Assembly (NCBI RefSeq): GCF_038003045.1
Contig: NZ_JBBOOK010000001.1
Coordinates: 1,612,001-1,676,000 of the forward strand
Source: Sporosarcina sp. FSL W7-1349
GTDB taxonomy: Bacteria; Bacillota; Bacilli; Bacillales_A; Planococcaceae
Length of the DNA stretch: 64,000 nucleotides
Reading direction: 5' to 3'
The translations under genes were made by a program, and so were the position numbers. The notes below the pieces were generated by a model, which worked only from the letters and a program-made list of their open reading frames with translations, was not told where the DNA came from and searched no databases. Of this stretch, positions 18,079-26,221 are shown piece after piece. Within the stretch, counting starts at the first letter, position 1, and each line of letters opens with the position of its first letter.

Positions 18079-19555
18079 GGTGATACCCCTTTCCACGCGG
18101 AATCCGTAATATGAGAAGCAGGCTTAACAGAGCGAACAAAGCCACCGAGAGATAAACCCATTGCAATGAAATGTCCAGAGTCGTCTGCAAGGAGTGAAGT
18201 TCGCTCGCTGGCAAAGCTTCCCTGCTGCTGGCAGTCAGCAACAGATTAATGTCATCCACTTGAAAATCCGATTGTTGCTTATTGAATTGATAAAGGAGCG
18301 AACCGTTCAGGACAGCGCCGAAAATGGCTGCTCCTACTGTATTTCCGAGATTGCGCATGAACATATTTGCCGCAGTTGCGGAGCCCCGCTGTTCGTGGAC
18401 GACGGCCCCTTGGATGGTGACGATGAATGAAGTGCTCGTCAACCCCATCCCGATACCGACGAAAAAACTCGCCAAGGCAGCCCACCACGGACCGGATTCC
18501 GCATTCATCAAAACAAATAGGCCTGTCCCGATGATAAGAGACAAACCTCCCACGAATGAAACACGGAAGGTACCATACCGGATGAGCAAGTGACCCGCAA
18601 TAGAAGAAGCGATCGGCCATCCGATCGACATTGACGTCAATGTGAAGCCCGCAATGATGGCCGGCTGTTCCATCACACCTGTGACAAACGTCGGCAAATA
18701 GGAGGATATCCCGATCAAAATAACCCCTGTTGTCATCGACACCAAATTGGCATACAAGATGACCGGGTTTTTCCAAATCGAAAACGGCATCATCGGCTCT
18801 GCCACCGTCTTCTCGACGCGGACAAAGATGGCAAACAACACGATTCCGATTCCGACCAATGCAAAACTATAAATGGATTGGCGGCTGAACGAATGCCCGC
18901 CCTCCACAAGCCAATACAAAATAACGGATAAGGAAGTCGTTAACAGGATGGCCCCTTTGTAATCGATGGAAACCTTTTTCTCGCGGACCGGTTCATGAAG
19001 GAATAAATAAATCCCCAAAATGGCAAGCACCCCCAATGGCACATTGACCCAGAAAACGAATTTCCAATTCAAATACTGGACGAGCATTCCTCCGATCACC
19101 GGGCCGGAAACCGCGGAAATCCCCCAGACACTGGATAAATACCCTTGGATTTTCGCCCGCTCTTCCGTCGTGTAAATATCACCGACAATCGTCGTGGCAA
19201 TCGGCATGACGGCACCTGCACCCAAGCCTTGCAAGAAACGGTAGCCGATCAATTGTTCCATCGTCACGGCGAACCCGCACAAGATCGAGCCGATTAAAAA
19301 AATGGCCATCCCGATAAAAAGGATTGGCTTCCGACCGAACAAATCGGCCAATTTTCCATAAATGAGCACCGTTACAGTACTCATCAGCATATAAGCGGAA
19401 AAAATCCAGCTATACCTGGAGAAACCGCCCAAGTCGGCGGCAATCGAAGGCATCGCTGTCGTGACAATCGTCGCTTCCACCGCGCCGACAAACATGGCCA
19501 ACATGACTGATATTAAAACAAGTGGACGATTCGTCCGTTTCTGCTGTATTTCCAT
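18065..19555 (-). CDS. MFS multidrug exporter (DHA2, 14 TM)
   Basis: 496-residue exporter of the EmrB/QacA group. The first helix pair contains the DHA2 signature VGAVEATIVTTAMPSIAADL, motif A reads GKLADLFGRKP, and fourteen hydrophobic segments can be counted. The start ATG 19555 has GGAAGGAGTG upstream; the in-frame GTG at 19585 does not. It sits between darB and ccpC, which are adjacent in B. subtilis, so it looks like an insertion in a conserved pair. A terminator-like hairpin and a possible leader peptide precede it, so expression may be controlled by attenuation. Substrate unknown. Confidence 0.85.
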   Translation of the reverse strand: MEIQQKRTNRPLVLISVMLAMFVGAVEATIVTTAMPSIAADLGGFSRYSWIFSAYMLMSTVTVLIYGKLADLFGRKPILFIGMAIFLIGSILCGFAVTMEQLIGYRFLQGLGAGAVMPIATTIVGDIYTTEERAKIQGYLSSVWGISAVSGPVIGGMLVQYLNWKFVFWVNVPLGVLAILGIYLFLHEPVREKKVSIDYKGAILLTTSLSVILYWLVEGGHSFSRQSIYSFALVGIGIVLFAIFVRVEKTVAEPMMPFSIWKNPVILYANLVSMTTGVILIGISSYLPTFVTGVMEQPAIIAGFTLTSMSIGWPIASSIAGHLLIRYGTFRVSFVGGLSLIIGTGLFVLMNAESGPWWAALASFFVGIGMGLTSTSFIVTIQGAVVHEQRGSATAANMFMRNLGNTVGAAIFGAVLNGSLLYQFNKQQSDFQVDDINLLLTASSREALPASELHSLQTTLDISLQWVYLSVALFALLSLLLILRIPRGKGYHHDNN

Positions 19556-19671
19556 CAAGATCACTCCTTCCAAACAATGCCGCAACCATTTATGTATCTT
19601 TCACATAGCCCTTGTTACAAGGGCCTCGCCTCCTGGCTACGTTCTCGAGCGGCAAACCGGAAAATCACTTT

Positions 19672-19800
19672 CATTAGAAAAAGGCCCCTCCACGGAGCCT
19701 TTCCTCTTATGTTGTCTCTCTTCATCCTTGACACGCTTCCACCAGGAAGCTACCCCTTTGTAACCGTTGCCATAATTGAGCGAAGTTTGAACATCGCTCC
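19672..19800 (-). promoter_or_regulatory. Candidate leader-peptide attenuator of MFS pump
   Basis: Reading the minus strand from darB to the pump: a 14-codon ORF (19794-19750, peptide MFKLRSIMATVTKG) with GGGAG just upstream, a perfect 6-bp hairpin (GCTTCC/GGAAGC, 19735-19750) starting at its stop codon, then a 9-bp terminator stem (19680-19702) with a T tail at 19672-19679. The order peptide, hairpin, terminator, efflux gene matches known drug-inducible attenuators. The terminator could instead simply end the darB transcript. Confidence 0.45.
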
Positions 19801-19834
19801 CATTCCATACGATTCTATTACATAACTGTGGACC

Positions 19835-20278
19835 TTACTGTTGAACAGAATAGATATATTTTTTAAACTGTTTCAGCATCACGCGTCGTGTCAAAATCCC
19901 TGCAAAAGTGCCGTCCTCTTCCGTCACACATAAAAATGTATGATTGATCAGAAGGTCCAACCCTTTTTGGAATCGATCCGTCGTTAGAATCGAAGGAATG
20001 TCGGTTTGCATAATTTCGTCGACTTTCAATTCGGACAGTCGTTCATACTCGATGCGCTCCAGCCCCAAAATGGAGTCGGTGATCATCCCGATGCCAAGCA
20101 GCCCTTTCAGATGGAATTTCGCATCCAAAACAGGAATCGCTGAATATCCTGTTTTCGTCAGGACAAGAAGGGCGTGTTCTGCATTATTTCCGACCTGGAC
20201 ATGCGCAACTTTCTCAGATGAAATGATATAGTCCGAAACGGGCATAAAAAGAAAATCCCTGTTGTTTACAGAAATCAT
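19835..20278 (-). CDS. darB: CBS-domain c-di-AMP-binding protein (DarB/CbpB, YkuL)
   Basis: 147-residue protein made of two CBS modules (roughly residues 15-70 and 80-140), the size of B. subtilis YkuL. In that species DarB binds c-di-AMP and, when unliganded, stimulates Rel and pyruvate carboxylase; the Listeria counterpart is CbpB. Family features seen here are TGYSAIPVLD and GLLGIGMITDSILG. Start ATG 20278 behind AAGGAG. The assignment is reinforced by the nearby ccpC-like gene, its partner in B. subtilis. This would link c-di-AMP level, amino-acid starvation and central carbon metabolism. Confidence 0.82.
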   Translation of the reverse strand: MISVNNRDFLFMPVSDYIISSEKVAHVQVGNNAEHALLVLTKTGYSAIPVLDAKFHLKGLLGIGMITDSILGLERIEYERLSELKVDEIMQTDIPSILTTDRFQKGLDLLINHTFLCVTEEDGTFAGILTRRVMLKQFKKYIYSVQQ

Positions 20279-20365
20279 GTAAATCGGCTCCTTCTCTAGC
20301 TGTGCTAAGACTTAAATGAATCTTCATTTCTATCATACCACAAGAAGTGCCGCCGAACCTTCTTT

Positions 20366-20401
20366 TCAAGCAAAAACCTCTTCACAATCGAAGAGGTTTT
20401 C
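20366..20401 (-). terminator. Terminator after small membrane protein gene
   Basis: Arms AACCTCTTC and GAAGAGGTT with T runs on both sides; it directly follows the stop at 20406 on the minus strand. Confidence 0.75.
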
Positions 20402-20405
20402 CCTT

Positions 20406-20642
20406 CTAATAAGAAGAGCTGAATGCATAATAGAAAATGACGATTCCTATAAAAAATACAGCAACGAGAATCACCCATAGGATTGGGTTCAGGGTAAACG
20501 GGTGCTCCTCGATCGCTTCGGGAATCTGGCTGTCCCTTCCATTCACTACAGGGTCGCCACTCTGCCATTTACGGACCGACCAGATGGTGATAGCCGTAAC
20601 TATCAAAACGACAATTGCCAACGGAATTGACCATATATCCAT
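20406..20642 (-). CDS. Small two-helix membrane protein
   Basis: 78 residues with an N-terminal helix (IPLAIVVLIVTAITIWSV) and a C-terminal helix (ILWVILVAVFFIGIVIFYYA), joined by a 28-residue polar loop rich in acidic residues. The longer ORF from 20714 has no ribosome site, while ATG 20642 is preceded by AAAGGAGGATG. It lies between fadH and darB on the same strand and has its own terminator. Not recognised; no function proposed. Confidence 0.7.
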   Translation of the reverse strand: MDIWSIPLAIVVLIVTAITIWSVRKWQSGDPVVNGRDSQIPEAIEEHPFTLNPILWVILVAVFFIGIVIFYYAFSSSY

Positions 20643-20755
20643 AAGACATCCTCCTTTTATCGAAAGGATGCACTGATCTGGGTGAATTAACCGTGGCAAT
20701 GCACTGTTTTTCAAGATCCCCCGTTATTTTGGACTGGGGGAAGAATGCCACCCGA

Positions 20756-21514
20756 TCAAAACGGGAATTGGTTGAGCCATTGTCCGCCGTCCAAGGTCAC
20801 GATTTCCCCATTCATATAAGCGGCTTTCTCGGACATGATAAATGATGCCAACTCCGCAATTTCTTCGGGCTGGCCAAGCCTTCCGAGCGGCACGGAAGCA
20901 AGTGTCCGTTTTGCTGCTTCTTCCGATTCCCACAGTTTTTCCGCCCCTCCTGTCCGGTCAATCGGGCCAGGGGCAATCCCATTTACACGGATTCCATATC
21001 GATGGCCCCACTCTACCGCCAGTGTCCGTGTCATCGACATGACACCCGCTTTTGCGGCCGCAGAGTGGATGACGCCTGCACCGGCACCCCAAGCGTATGT
21101 TACTAGCATATTCAAGATGGCTCCCTTTTGCCCGTTCTCAATCCAATACTTCCCGACAGCGCTTGTGCAATAAAAGGTTCCGTTCAATACGATATCAATG
21201 ACAGTTTTCCAGCCATTCGGACTTAAATCTTCCGCGCGGACGATGAAATTCCCCGCAGCATTATTTACCAATCCATCGATCCGGCCAAATGTTTCATCCG
21301 CGAAGGCGACCATTGCATCGACGGATTCCAAATCGCGCACATCCATTTGAAAAATATGGACCCTTTCCCCGATTTCTTGCCGTGCTGCTTTTAGTCTTTC
21401 CAAATCCCTGCCGGTTATAATGACTTGATACCCATCCTCCACAAATTTTTTCGCCATATACTTCCCCATTCCATTCGAACCGCCCGTTACGATCATTACT
21501 TTTTCATCCGCCAC
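20756..21514 (-). CDS. fadH: 2,4-dienoyl-CoA reductase, SDR family
   Basis: 252-residue short-chain dehydrogenase very similar to B. subtilis YkuF (FadH), which reduces 2,4-dienoyl-CoA with NADPH during degradation of unsaturated fatty acids. Cofactor motif TGGSNGMG at 11-18, NNAAGN near 88, and the dienoyl-CoA reductase-specific YAWGAGAGVIHSAAAKAG segment, where the usual YxxxK is modified as expected for this subgroup. The C-terminal DGGQWLNQFPF is also typical. Starts with GTG 21514 behind GAGGGGG. It lies in the same neighbourhood as darB and ykyB, as in B. subtilis. Confidence 0.85.
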   Translation of the reverse strand: MADEKVMIVTGGSNGMGKYMAKKFVEDGYQVIITGRDLERLKAARQEIGERVHIFQMDVRDLESVDAMVAFADETFGRIDGLVNNAAGNFIVRAEDLSPNGWKTVIDIVLNGTFYCTSAVGKYWIENGQKGAILNMLVTYAWGAGAGVIHSAAAKAGVMSMTRTLAVEWGHRYGIRVNGIAPGPIDRTGGAEKLWESEEAAKRTLASVPLGRLGQPEEIAELASFIMSEKAAYMNGEIVTLDGGQWLNQFPF

Positions 21515-21620
21515 ATTAATTCCCCCTCACCTTTTGTGAATGACTATTCATTCATATTGTACCACCAAGCTAATTGTTTTACGAGGGGAAACAAGATGCA
21601 ATTTTCTTTCTTTTGGGAAA

Positions 21621-21659
21621 TTAAAAACGGACGACTCTAATTCTGAGTCATCCGTTTTC
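21621..21659 (-). terminator. Terminator of the PAS-GGDEF-EAL gene
   Basis: Stem of 14 bases per arm (21624-21637 with 21645-21658, one G-U), arms AAAACGGAYGACTC, followed on the minus strand by five T. It starts three bases beyond the stop at 21662. Confidence 0.85.
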
Positions 21660-21661
21660 AA

Positions 21662-23716
21662 TCAGCCCAAAGCCGAAAAATACTTTTCCACGATCACTTC
21701 CGCGGGTACGGCTTTACTGTAGAGGAAACCTTGAGCTTTATAGCAATTGGCTTCCAACAGAATTTGGGCTTGCAGTTCTTTTTCGACGCCTTCCGCAATA
21801 ACATCCATTCCCAGATTATGCGCCAAATTAATGATTGTCCGGGCGATGGCCGCGTTTTTGGCATCCGTTTCGATATCTTTGATGAAGGACCGATCGATTT
21901 TGATAATATCGATCGGATATTGCTTCAAATAACTGAGGGACGAATATCCTGTGCCAAAATCATCGACAGCAATCGTCACGCCAATCTTCTTCAACTCATT
22001 CAGCGTACTGATCGTCTCATCCATATCGGTCAATGAGCTCTCGGTGATCTCCACTTCCAGCGATGAAGGAGCGATGTCATAGTCTATGATCTTCTTTTTC
22101 ACTTTATCGATGAACGTTTCCAACCGGAATTGCTGGGGCGAAATATTGACCGCAATCCGAACGAACCGGAACTTCTTTTTCTGCCATTCCTTCAATTGCC
22201 GGCAGACCTGATCCAGCACCCAATCGCCGATATCGTGGATCAATCCCGATTCCTCTAAAATGGGGATGAACTGCCCTGGCGACACGAAGCCGAATTTTCG
22301 GTTATTCCAACGGAGCAATGCTTCGAAACTGCTAATTTGACCAGTCCGCAAGTCGACCTGCGGCTGATAATGTACCGATAGCTCATCCAACTCGATTGCC
22401 CTTCGGAGATGCGACTCCATCAGCGCCTCATCCGGGAAGATCGAATTCATGCGATCCTGATAAAATCGGTAATGGGAACGCCCCCGCTGCTTCACGAACC
22501 GAAGCGCCTGTTCCGATTTCCTCAACAAATCCTCAAGAGTCTTGCCGTCCTCCGGATATATGGAAATGCCCAGTGAAGCCGAAATGAAATACTCCTGATG
22601 ATTATAATAAAACGGCTTGGCGAAATCCCCTAAAATTTGCTGCGACAGCTTTTCTGTCTTGGCCGTTGTATGATTCGACAAGGTCATGATGAATTCGTCG
22701 CCGCTCTTGCGATACAACTTTGCCGTCGTCGGGCAAATTTTCTTCAAACGATCGGCTACGATCTTCAAAATTTCATCCGCCCCGGTATGTCCGAGCGATT
22801 CATTGATCAATTTGAACCGATCCAACCCTAAGTGCAGAAAGGCCAAACTCTCCTCTGCCCGTTGCGCATAGGCAGCATCCTCTACAAAGTGGGACTTCAT
22901 CGCATTTCGATTCCAAAGTCCCGTCAATTGGTCATGATTCGACAGAAAATACAATTTTTCATTGTTTTCCTGATGCAAAGAGGTATCCCGCAGTAGAAGA
23001 TGGATTTCATTAACATATCCATCCATCAGAATCGGGATTGCTTTCAAAAAGGTAGGGAGCAGATGCCCATTCTTATGGGAGAATGAAACATCGTCCATTT
23101 CAACAGTTTCCCCGCCTAATGCCCGGGCAATGACATATTTGAATTCACTCTTTTTTTCATCATCCAGCAAGTTCAAGATGGATCGCCCCGACACTTCTTT
23201 CTGCCGGTAGCCATACAATTCGAATACCGCTTCATTGGAATACAGAATCGTATAGTCCCTGCCGATGGTGAAAATCGGATCCAAATTGCGGTCGATGAAA
23301 GACATATATTTATGTTCAAGCTCCGTTCGGCTATCCCGTTCGGTTGCCAAGTCTTGCCGTTCATTTATTTCCAAAAAGATGATAGCTTCGCCGCATTCCA
23401 GCTGACCGGTCTGCAAGTAAAGCTCGTACAATGTGGAAACGCCTTCGCTCTTCCACTCGATTTCTGTCTGTTTATAGCCTTCAGAAGGCAATTTCCGCAG
23501 CTTCGACTTAATCGGCTTCCATAGGTCTCCGAAAAAATCGGAAGCCTGGACACCGGCCGACTGCTGGAAATGTTGTTGGGCCAATTGATTGCTGTATAGA
23601 ACGTCAAACTCATCCCGATCATTCTTCCCGATCAGCGTCACCATATGAAAGGGGCTATCGGATAATGAAGATGACAGTATCTGGTCAAATGGTTGTGTCG
23701 CATCTAAATATCCCAT
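21662..23716 (-). CDS. PAS-GGDEF-EAL protein, likely c-di-GMP phosphodiesterase
   Basis: 684-residue soluble signalling protein: a first PAS-like region (about 10-120), a clear PAS domain (about 136-245, FIDRNLDPIFTIGRDYTILY), GGDEF (about 260-415) and EAL (about 430-684). The EAL domain keeps EALLR, NISPQQFR, EITES and DDFGTGYSSL, so it should hydrolyse c-di-GMP. The GGDEF domain is degenerate: the metal-binding Asp of the DxDxFK motif is Gly (LGLDRFK) and the signature reads SGDEF, so it is probably regulatory. ATG 23716 follows GGAGG at five bases. It occupies the neighbourhood where B. subtilis has the EAL protein gene ykuI. Confidence 0.85.
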   Translation of the reverse strand: MGYLDATQPFDQILSSSLSDSPFHMVTLIGKNDRDEFDVLYSNQLAQQHFQQSAGVQASDFFGDLWKPIKSKLRKLPSEGYKQTEIEWKSEGVSTLYELYLQTGQLECGEAIIFLEINERQDLATERDSRTELEHKYMSFIDRNLDPIFTIGRDYTILYSNEAVFELYGYRQKEVSGRSILNLLDDEKKSEFKYVIARALGGETVEMDDVSFSHKNGHLLPTFLKAIPILMDGYVNEIHLLLRDTSLHQENNEKLYFLSNHDQLTGLWNRNAMKSHFVEDAAYAQRAEESLAFLHLGLDRFKLINESLGHTGADEILKIVADRLKKICPTTAKLYRKSGDEFIMTLSNHTTAKTEKLSQQILGDFAKPFYYNHQEYFISASLGISIYPEDGKTLEDLLRKSEQALRFVKQRGRSHYRFYQDRMNSIFPDEALMESHLRRAIELDELSVHYQPQVDLRTGQISSFEALLRWNNRKFGFVSPGQFIPILEESGLIHDIGDWVLDQVCRQLKEWQKKKFRFVRIAVNISPQQFRLETFIDKVKKKIIDYDIAPSSLEVEITESSLTDMDETISTLNELKKIGVTIAVDDFGTGYSSLSYLKQYPIDIIKIDRSFIKDIETDAKNAAIARTIINLAHNLGMDVIAEGVEKELQAQILLEANCYKAQGFLYSKAVPAEVIVEKYFSALG

Positions 23717-23842
23717 GGGCGCCTCCGTCCTACCGTACGAATTCAACATAAGAATTAGGAGGGAATTTTCTCCTATCCAAATCTAGTATACTATCAATTC
23801 TTCCGTAAATATAGCAGTTTCTTATCTTTTCTTGTCGAAATA

Positions 23843-23871
23843 TTTACACTCGTTCGTCTTTTTGGTACGAT
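23843..23871 (+). promoter_or_regulatory. SigA-like promoter of ykyB
   Basis: TTTACA (23843-23848), 17-base spacer, TACGAT (23866-23871), 44 bases before the ykyB start codon. Confidence 0.55.
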
Positions 23872-23915
23872 AAAGTTTGGATTAGACGAATATCATGATG
23901 AACAGGAGGATTCTA

Positions 23916-24383
23916 TTGAAACGAAATCATCAATCGGTTCGACAATTGGCCATTGCCATTTATGTAGTTAATCGGCATGCAAAAACGGCGACGGATAATC
24001 GGCAACTATATACGCTGAAAAAGATGGCGCTCGATAAACTGATCCGCGAAGGATTGGCGGAGAAGATCGGCCTGCATTTCGTCGATAATCCGAAACAGAG
24101 CAAACAACATTCCACGGTGCTTGTCCAATGTCAAGATTTCCTCTTCCATACCATCCCTGAAAAAGAAGATTTCCTTTCTCTTCCTCACCTCGGCGAACAA
24201 GACCGGAACTCCCGGAACCCGCAAGAGCGAATGAGTTTGAACGAAGCGCGCAACCTCTTGACCCATTTCCTCGGCTTCCAACCGGAAAGGGAGGAAAAAC
24301 CGAAGCGGCCTGTTGTGAAACAAAAAGTCCGTCGGGTGAACAACACACAAGGCTTCCGCTCTTCCTATTTGGACGGAAAATAA
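23916..24383 (+). CDS. ykyB: YkyB-family protein
   Basis: 155-residue basic cytoplasmic protein matching my memory of YkyB of B. subtilis (about 154 residues) in size, the segment AIYVVNRHAKTATDNRQLY, and a lysine/arginine-rich C-terminus. Function unknown in any species I can recall. The start is TTG 23916: a perfect AGGAGG lies six bases upstream, whereas the longer ATG (23895) start would put that ribosome site inside the gene. It is transcribed away from the PAS-GGDEF-EAL gene and converges with the dehydrogenase gene, whose terminator follows its stop. Confidence 0.8.
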   Translation: MKRNHQSVRQLAIAIYVVNRHAKTATDNRQLYTLKKMALDKLIREGLAEKIGLHFVDNPKQSKQHSTVLVQCQDFLFHTIPEKEDFLSLPHLGEQDRNSRNPQERMSLNEARNLLTHFLGFQPEREEKPKRPVVKQKVRRVNNTQGFRSSYLDGK

Positions 24384-24417
24384 AAAGTCGATCCGTCCCT
24401 TTGCAGGCGGATCGACA
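24384..24417 (-). terminator. Terminator of the YkwC-like gene
   Basis: Arms GTCGATCCG and CGGATCGAC, with TTTTTATTTT following on the minus strand. It lies between the convergent ykyB and dehydrogenase genes. Confidence 0.75.
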
Positions 24418-24422
24418 CCCAT

Positions 24423-25298
24423 TCACTGTTGTCCTTCATATCGCTTAAAAAGCACTTGCGTTCCTTTTTCTCCATATCCTTGGCCGATCAATTCATTATA
24501 CATGTCCCTCGCCATTTGAAGTCCCGGCAAATCCAAATTCATCGATTCCGCCTCTTTTAGTGCAATGTCCATGTCTTTCAGGAAATGTTTGACGTAAAAT
24601 CCGGGCTCGAAATCGCCTTGTAGCATTCGTGGGCCTAGATTGGACAATGACCAAGAACCGGCCGCACCTGACGTAATCGATGTCAGCGCAACTTCCGGGT
24701 CAAGTCCCGCTTGCTGTGCATAGGAAATGGCTTCGCAGACGCCGATCATGTTTGTCGCAATGGCGATCTGGTTCGCCATCTTCGTATGTTGTCCGGCTCC
24801 TGGCTCCCCTTGATAGATGATCTGCTTTCCAAATAGAGATAGGATCGGCAACATCTCTTCGAACGCTTGCAGCTTTCCGCCACACATGATGGATAATGTG
24901 CCGTTCCGCGCTCCGACATCCCCTCCCGATACCGGCGCATCAATCGCAGCCATGCCTCTTTCTTGTGCATCCTTTTCAATCCGTTTGGCCAAAGAAGGGC
25001 TTGATGTCGTCATGTCTACGAGCACTTGCCCCTCTTCCCCAGCAGAAAAGACTCCTTCCGGTCCATAATAGACCTCCTCGACATCTTGTGGCAGTCCGAC
25101 CATCGTAAAGACCACATCCGCGCCTGTTACCGCTTCCTGTACCGTGCTCGCCCACTTGGCCCCCTCTTTCACGAGTGGATCCGCCTTACTTTTCGTCCGA
25201 GTGAACAACACGACTTCATGATCTGCGGCTAGTAAATGTTTCACAATGCTGGCACCCATCACTCCGGTGCCGATGAAAGCGATCCGTTTCTTCTCCAT
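24423..25298 (-). CDS. ykwC: Beta-hydroxyacid dehydrogenase (YkwC-like)
   Basis: 291-residue NAD(P)-dependent dehydrogenase of the 3-hydroxyisobutyrate/6-phosphogluconate dehydrogenase superfamily. Rossmann motif GTGVMG at 10-15, substrate-binding DAPVSGGDVGA around 120, and the catalytic-lysine segment GAGQHTKMANQ near 168-178. The C-terminal helical domain with FEPGFYVKHFLKDMDIAL fits the YkwC branch. The substrate is not established; 3-hydroxyisobutyrate, tartronate semialdehyde or glyoxylate are family options. Monocistronic with its own terminator. Confidence 0.8.
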   Translation of the reverse strand: MEKKRIAFIGTGVMGASIVKHLLAADHEVVLFTRTKSKADPLVKEGAKWASTVQEAVTGADVVFTMVGLPQDVEEVYYGPEGVFSAGEEGQVLVDMTTSSPSLAKRIEKDAQERGMAAIDAPVSGGDVGARNGTLSIMCGGKLQAFEEMLPILSLFGKQIIYQGEPGAGQHTKMANQIAIATNMIGVCEAISYAQQAGLDPEVALTSITSGAAGSWSLSNLGPRMLQGDFEPGFYVKHFLKDMDIALKEAESMNLDLPGLQMARDMYNELIGQGYGEKGTQVLFKRYEGQQ

Positions 25299-25371
25299 CC
25301 GACCATTCCCCCTTTAGTTCTTGACCTCTTCCCATCGTAACAAAGTTTCCGACATTTTCCACTCCGATTCC

Positions 25372-25413
25372 GACAAAAAAAAGAGGACGGATCCTCCAGA
25401 GAGGGTTCCGTCC
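25372..25413 (-). terminator. Terminator downstream of Spo0E-family gene
   Basis: Imperfect 12-bp stem (25385-25396 with 25402-25413, GGACGGATCCTC type arms) followed on the minus strand by eight T. The rest of 25414-25601 is AT-rich and shows no convincing gene or site. Confidence 0.6.
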
Positions 25414-25601
25414 ACAAAAGGGGGAAATGAGAATGTTGCTGTGTTCATTTATAATGTCCCCGCTTTGTTTACTTCCTAAACATCTTTTTCAACATTTTTT
25501 TAAAAATCTTTTTTATTCGATAAAAAGTTTTGATGAAGTCCATTTATCCGACCTATGATGCCTCAGCCTTGCTTGCCTGACTTGATCGCCAAAATACTCC
25601 A

Positions 25602-25763
25602 TTACCATTTGGCCGTGTTTTTTTGATGAATGGATTGGTTAATCAATTCATCCAACTTTTGACTGATTTCAATTGTTTCTTTAGAAGTCATCCCCAGCCG
25701 CTCCACAGTCTGGATCATCTCTATTCTAACCTGTTCAATTTTCTCATCTAAGCTACCATTCAA
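25602..25763 (-). CDS. Spo0E-family aspartyl-phosphate phosphatase
   Basis: 53-residue protein recognised from the family signature SQKLDELIN, the helix that in Spo0E-type phosphatases removes phosphate from Spo0A~P and so restrains sporulation. Around it are two amphipathic helices (EKIEQVRIEMIQTVERLG and TIEISQKLDELINQSI), the normal hairpin fold. The start is TTG 25763 with GGAGG eight bases upstream. The first in-frame ATG would remove most of helix one. It is transcribed alone, towards the YkwC-like gene, with a terminator about 190 bases downstream. Its presence implies a sporulation phosphorelay in this organism. Confidence 0.85.
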   Translation of the reverse strand: MNGSLDEKIEQVRIEMIQTVERLGMTSKETIEISQKLDELINQSIHQKNTAKW

Positions 25764-25985
25764 ACCGATTTCCTCCGACCTTTCAAAATTATGGCTGATT
25801 TCCTAATTATATACCTACCCAGTAATCCATACAAAGAAACATATCATGGAAATCATTGAAAATTAGATGACCAGTTGCGCACAATTCCAAAGAAAATCCT
25901 TTACCTTCATTCTATTTTAAGGCAAACTAGAGAGGTAAACTTGAACCGCCTCTAATAATCGGTAACTGTAAAGGAGATGCGATCT

Positions 25986-26174
25986 ATGAATATTGCTGAA
26001 GTGGGGAATATTATAGAGTTCAAAGATGGACTGCAAGGGATTGTGGAAAAAGTGAATGAGAACTCGGTCATTGTTGACCTCACATACATGGAAAACTTCG
26101 ATGAACTGGAACTGGAAGAGAAAACCGTCGTCAATCATAAACGGTACAAAATCATTCACGGAAATGAAAAGTGA
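25986..26174 (+). CDS. ykvS: YkvS-like DUF2187 protein
   Basis: 62-residue protein with a small beta-barrel (KOW-like) pattern: VGNIIEFKDGLQGIVEKVNE followed by SVIVDLTYM. This matches what I recall of YkvS of Bacillus in length and sequence. Function unknown. ATG 25986 has AAGGAG nine bases upstream; ATG 25977 would overlap that site. A lipoprotein gene follows 47 bases after its stop and may be co-transcribed. Confidence 0.8.
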   Translation: MNIAEVGNIIEFKDGLQGIVEKVNENSVIVDLTYMENFDELELEEKTVVNHKRYKIIHGNEK

Positions 26175-26221
26175 AACTTTCACGCTAGCCTAGCGTCATA
26201 TGGTAGAAGGAGGGATTTTCA

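Noticed and set aside
19561..19834. Known riboswitch class (T-box, SAM, Mn2+) upstream of the DHA2 pump
   Set aside because: None of the conserved cores (T-box GGTGG sequence, yybP-ykoY GGGGAGTAGC, SAM core) is present; a leader-peptide attenuator fits better.
25427..25558. 43-codon plus-strand ORF (MRMLLCSFIM...) after GGGGG
   Set aside because: AT-rich, no recognisable features, and the only support is a weak ribosome-like G run.
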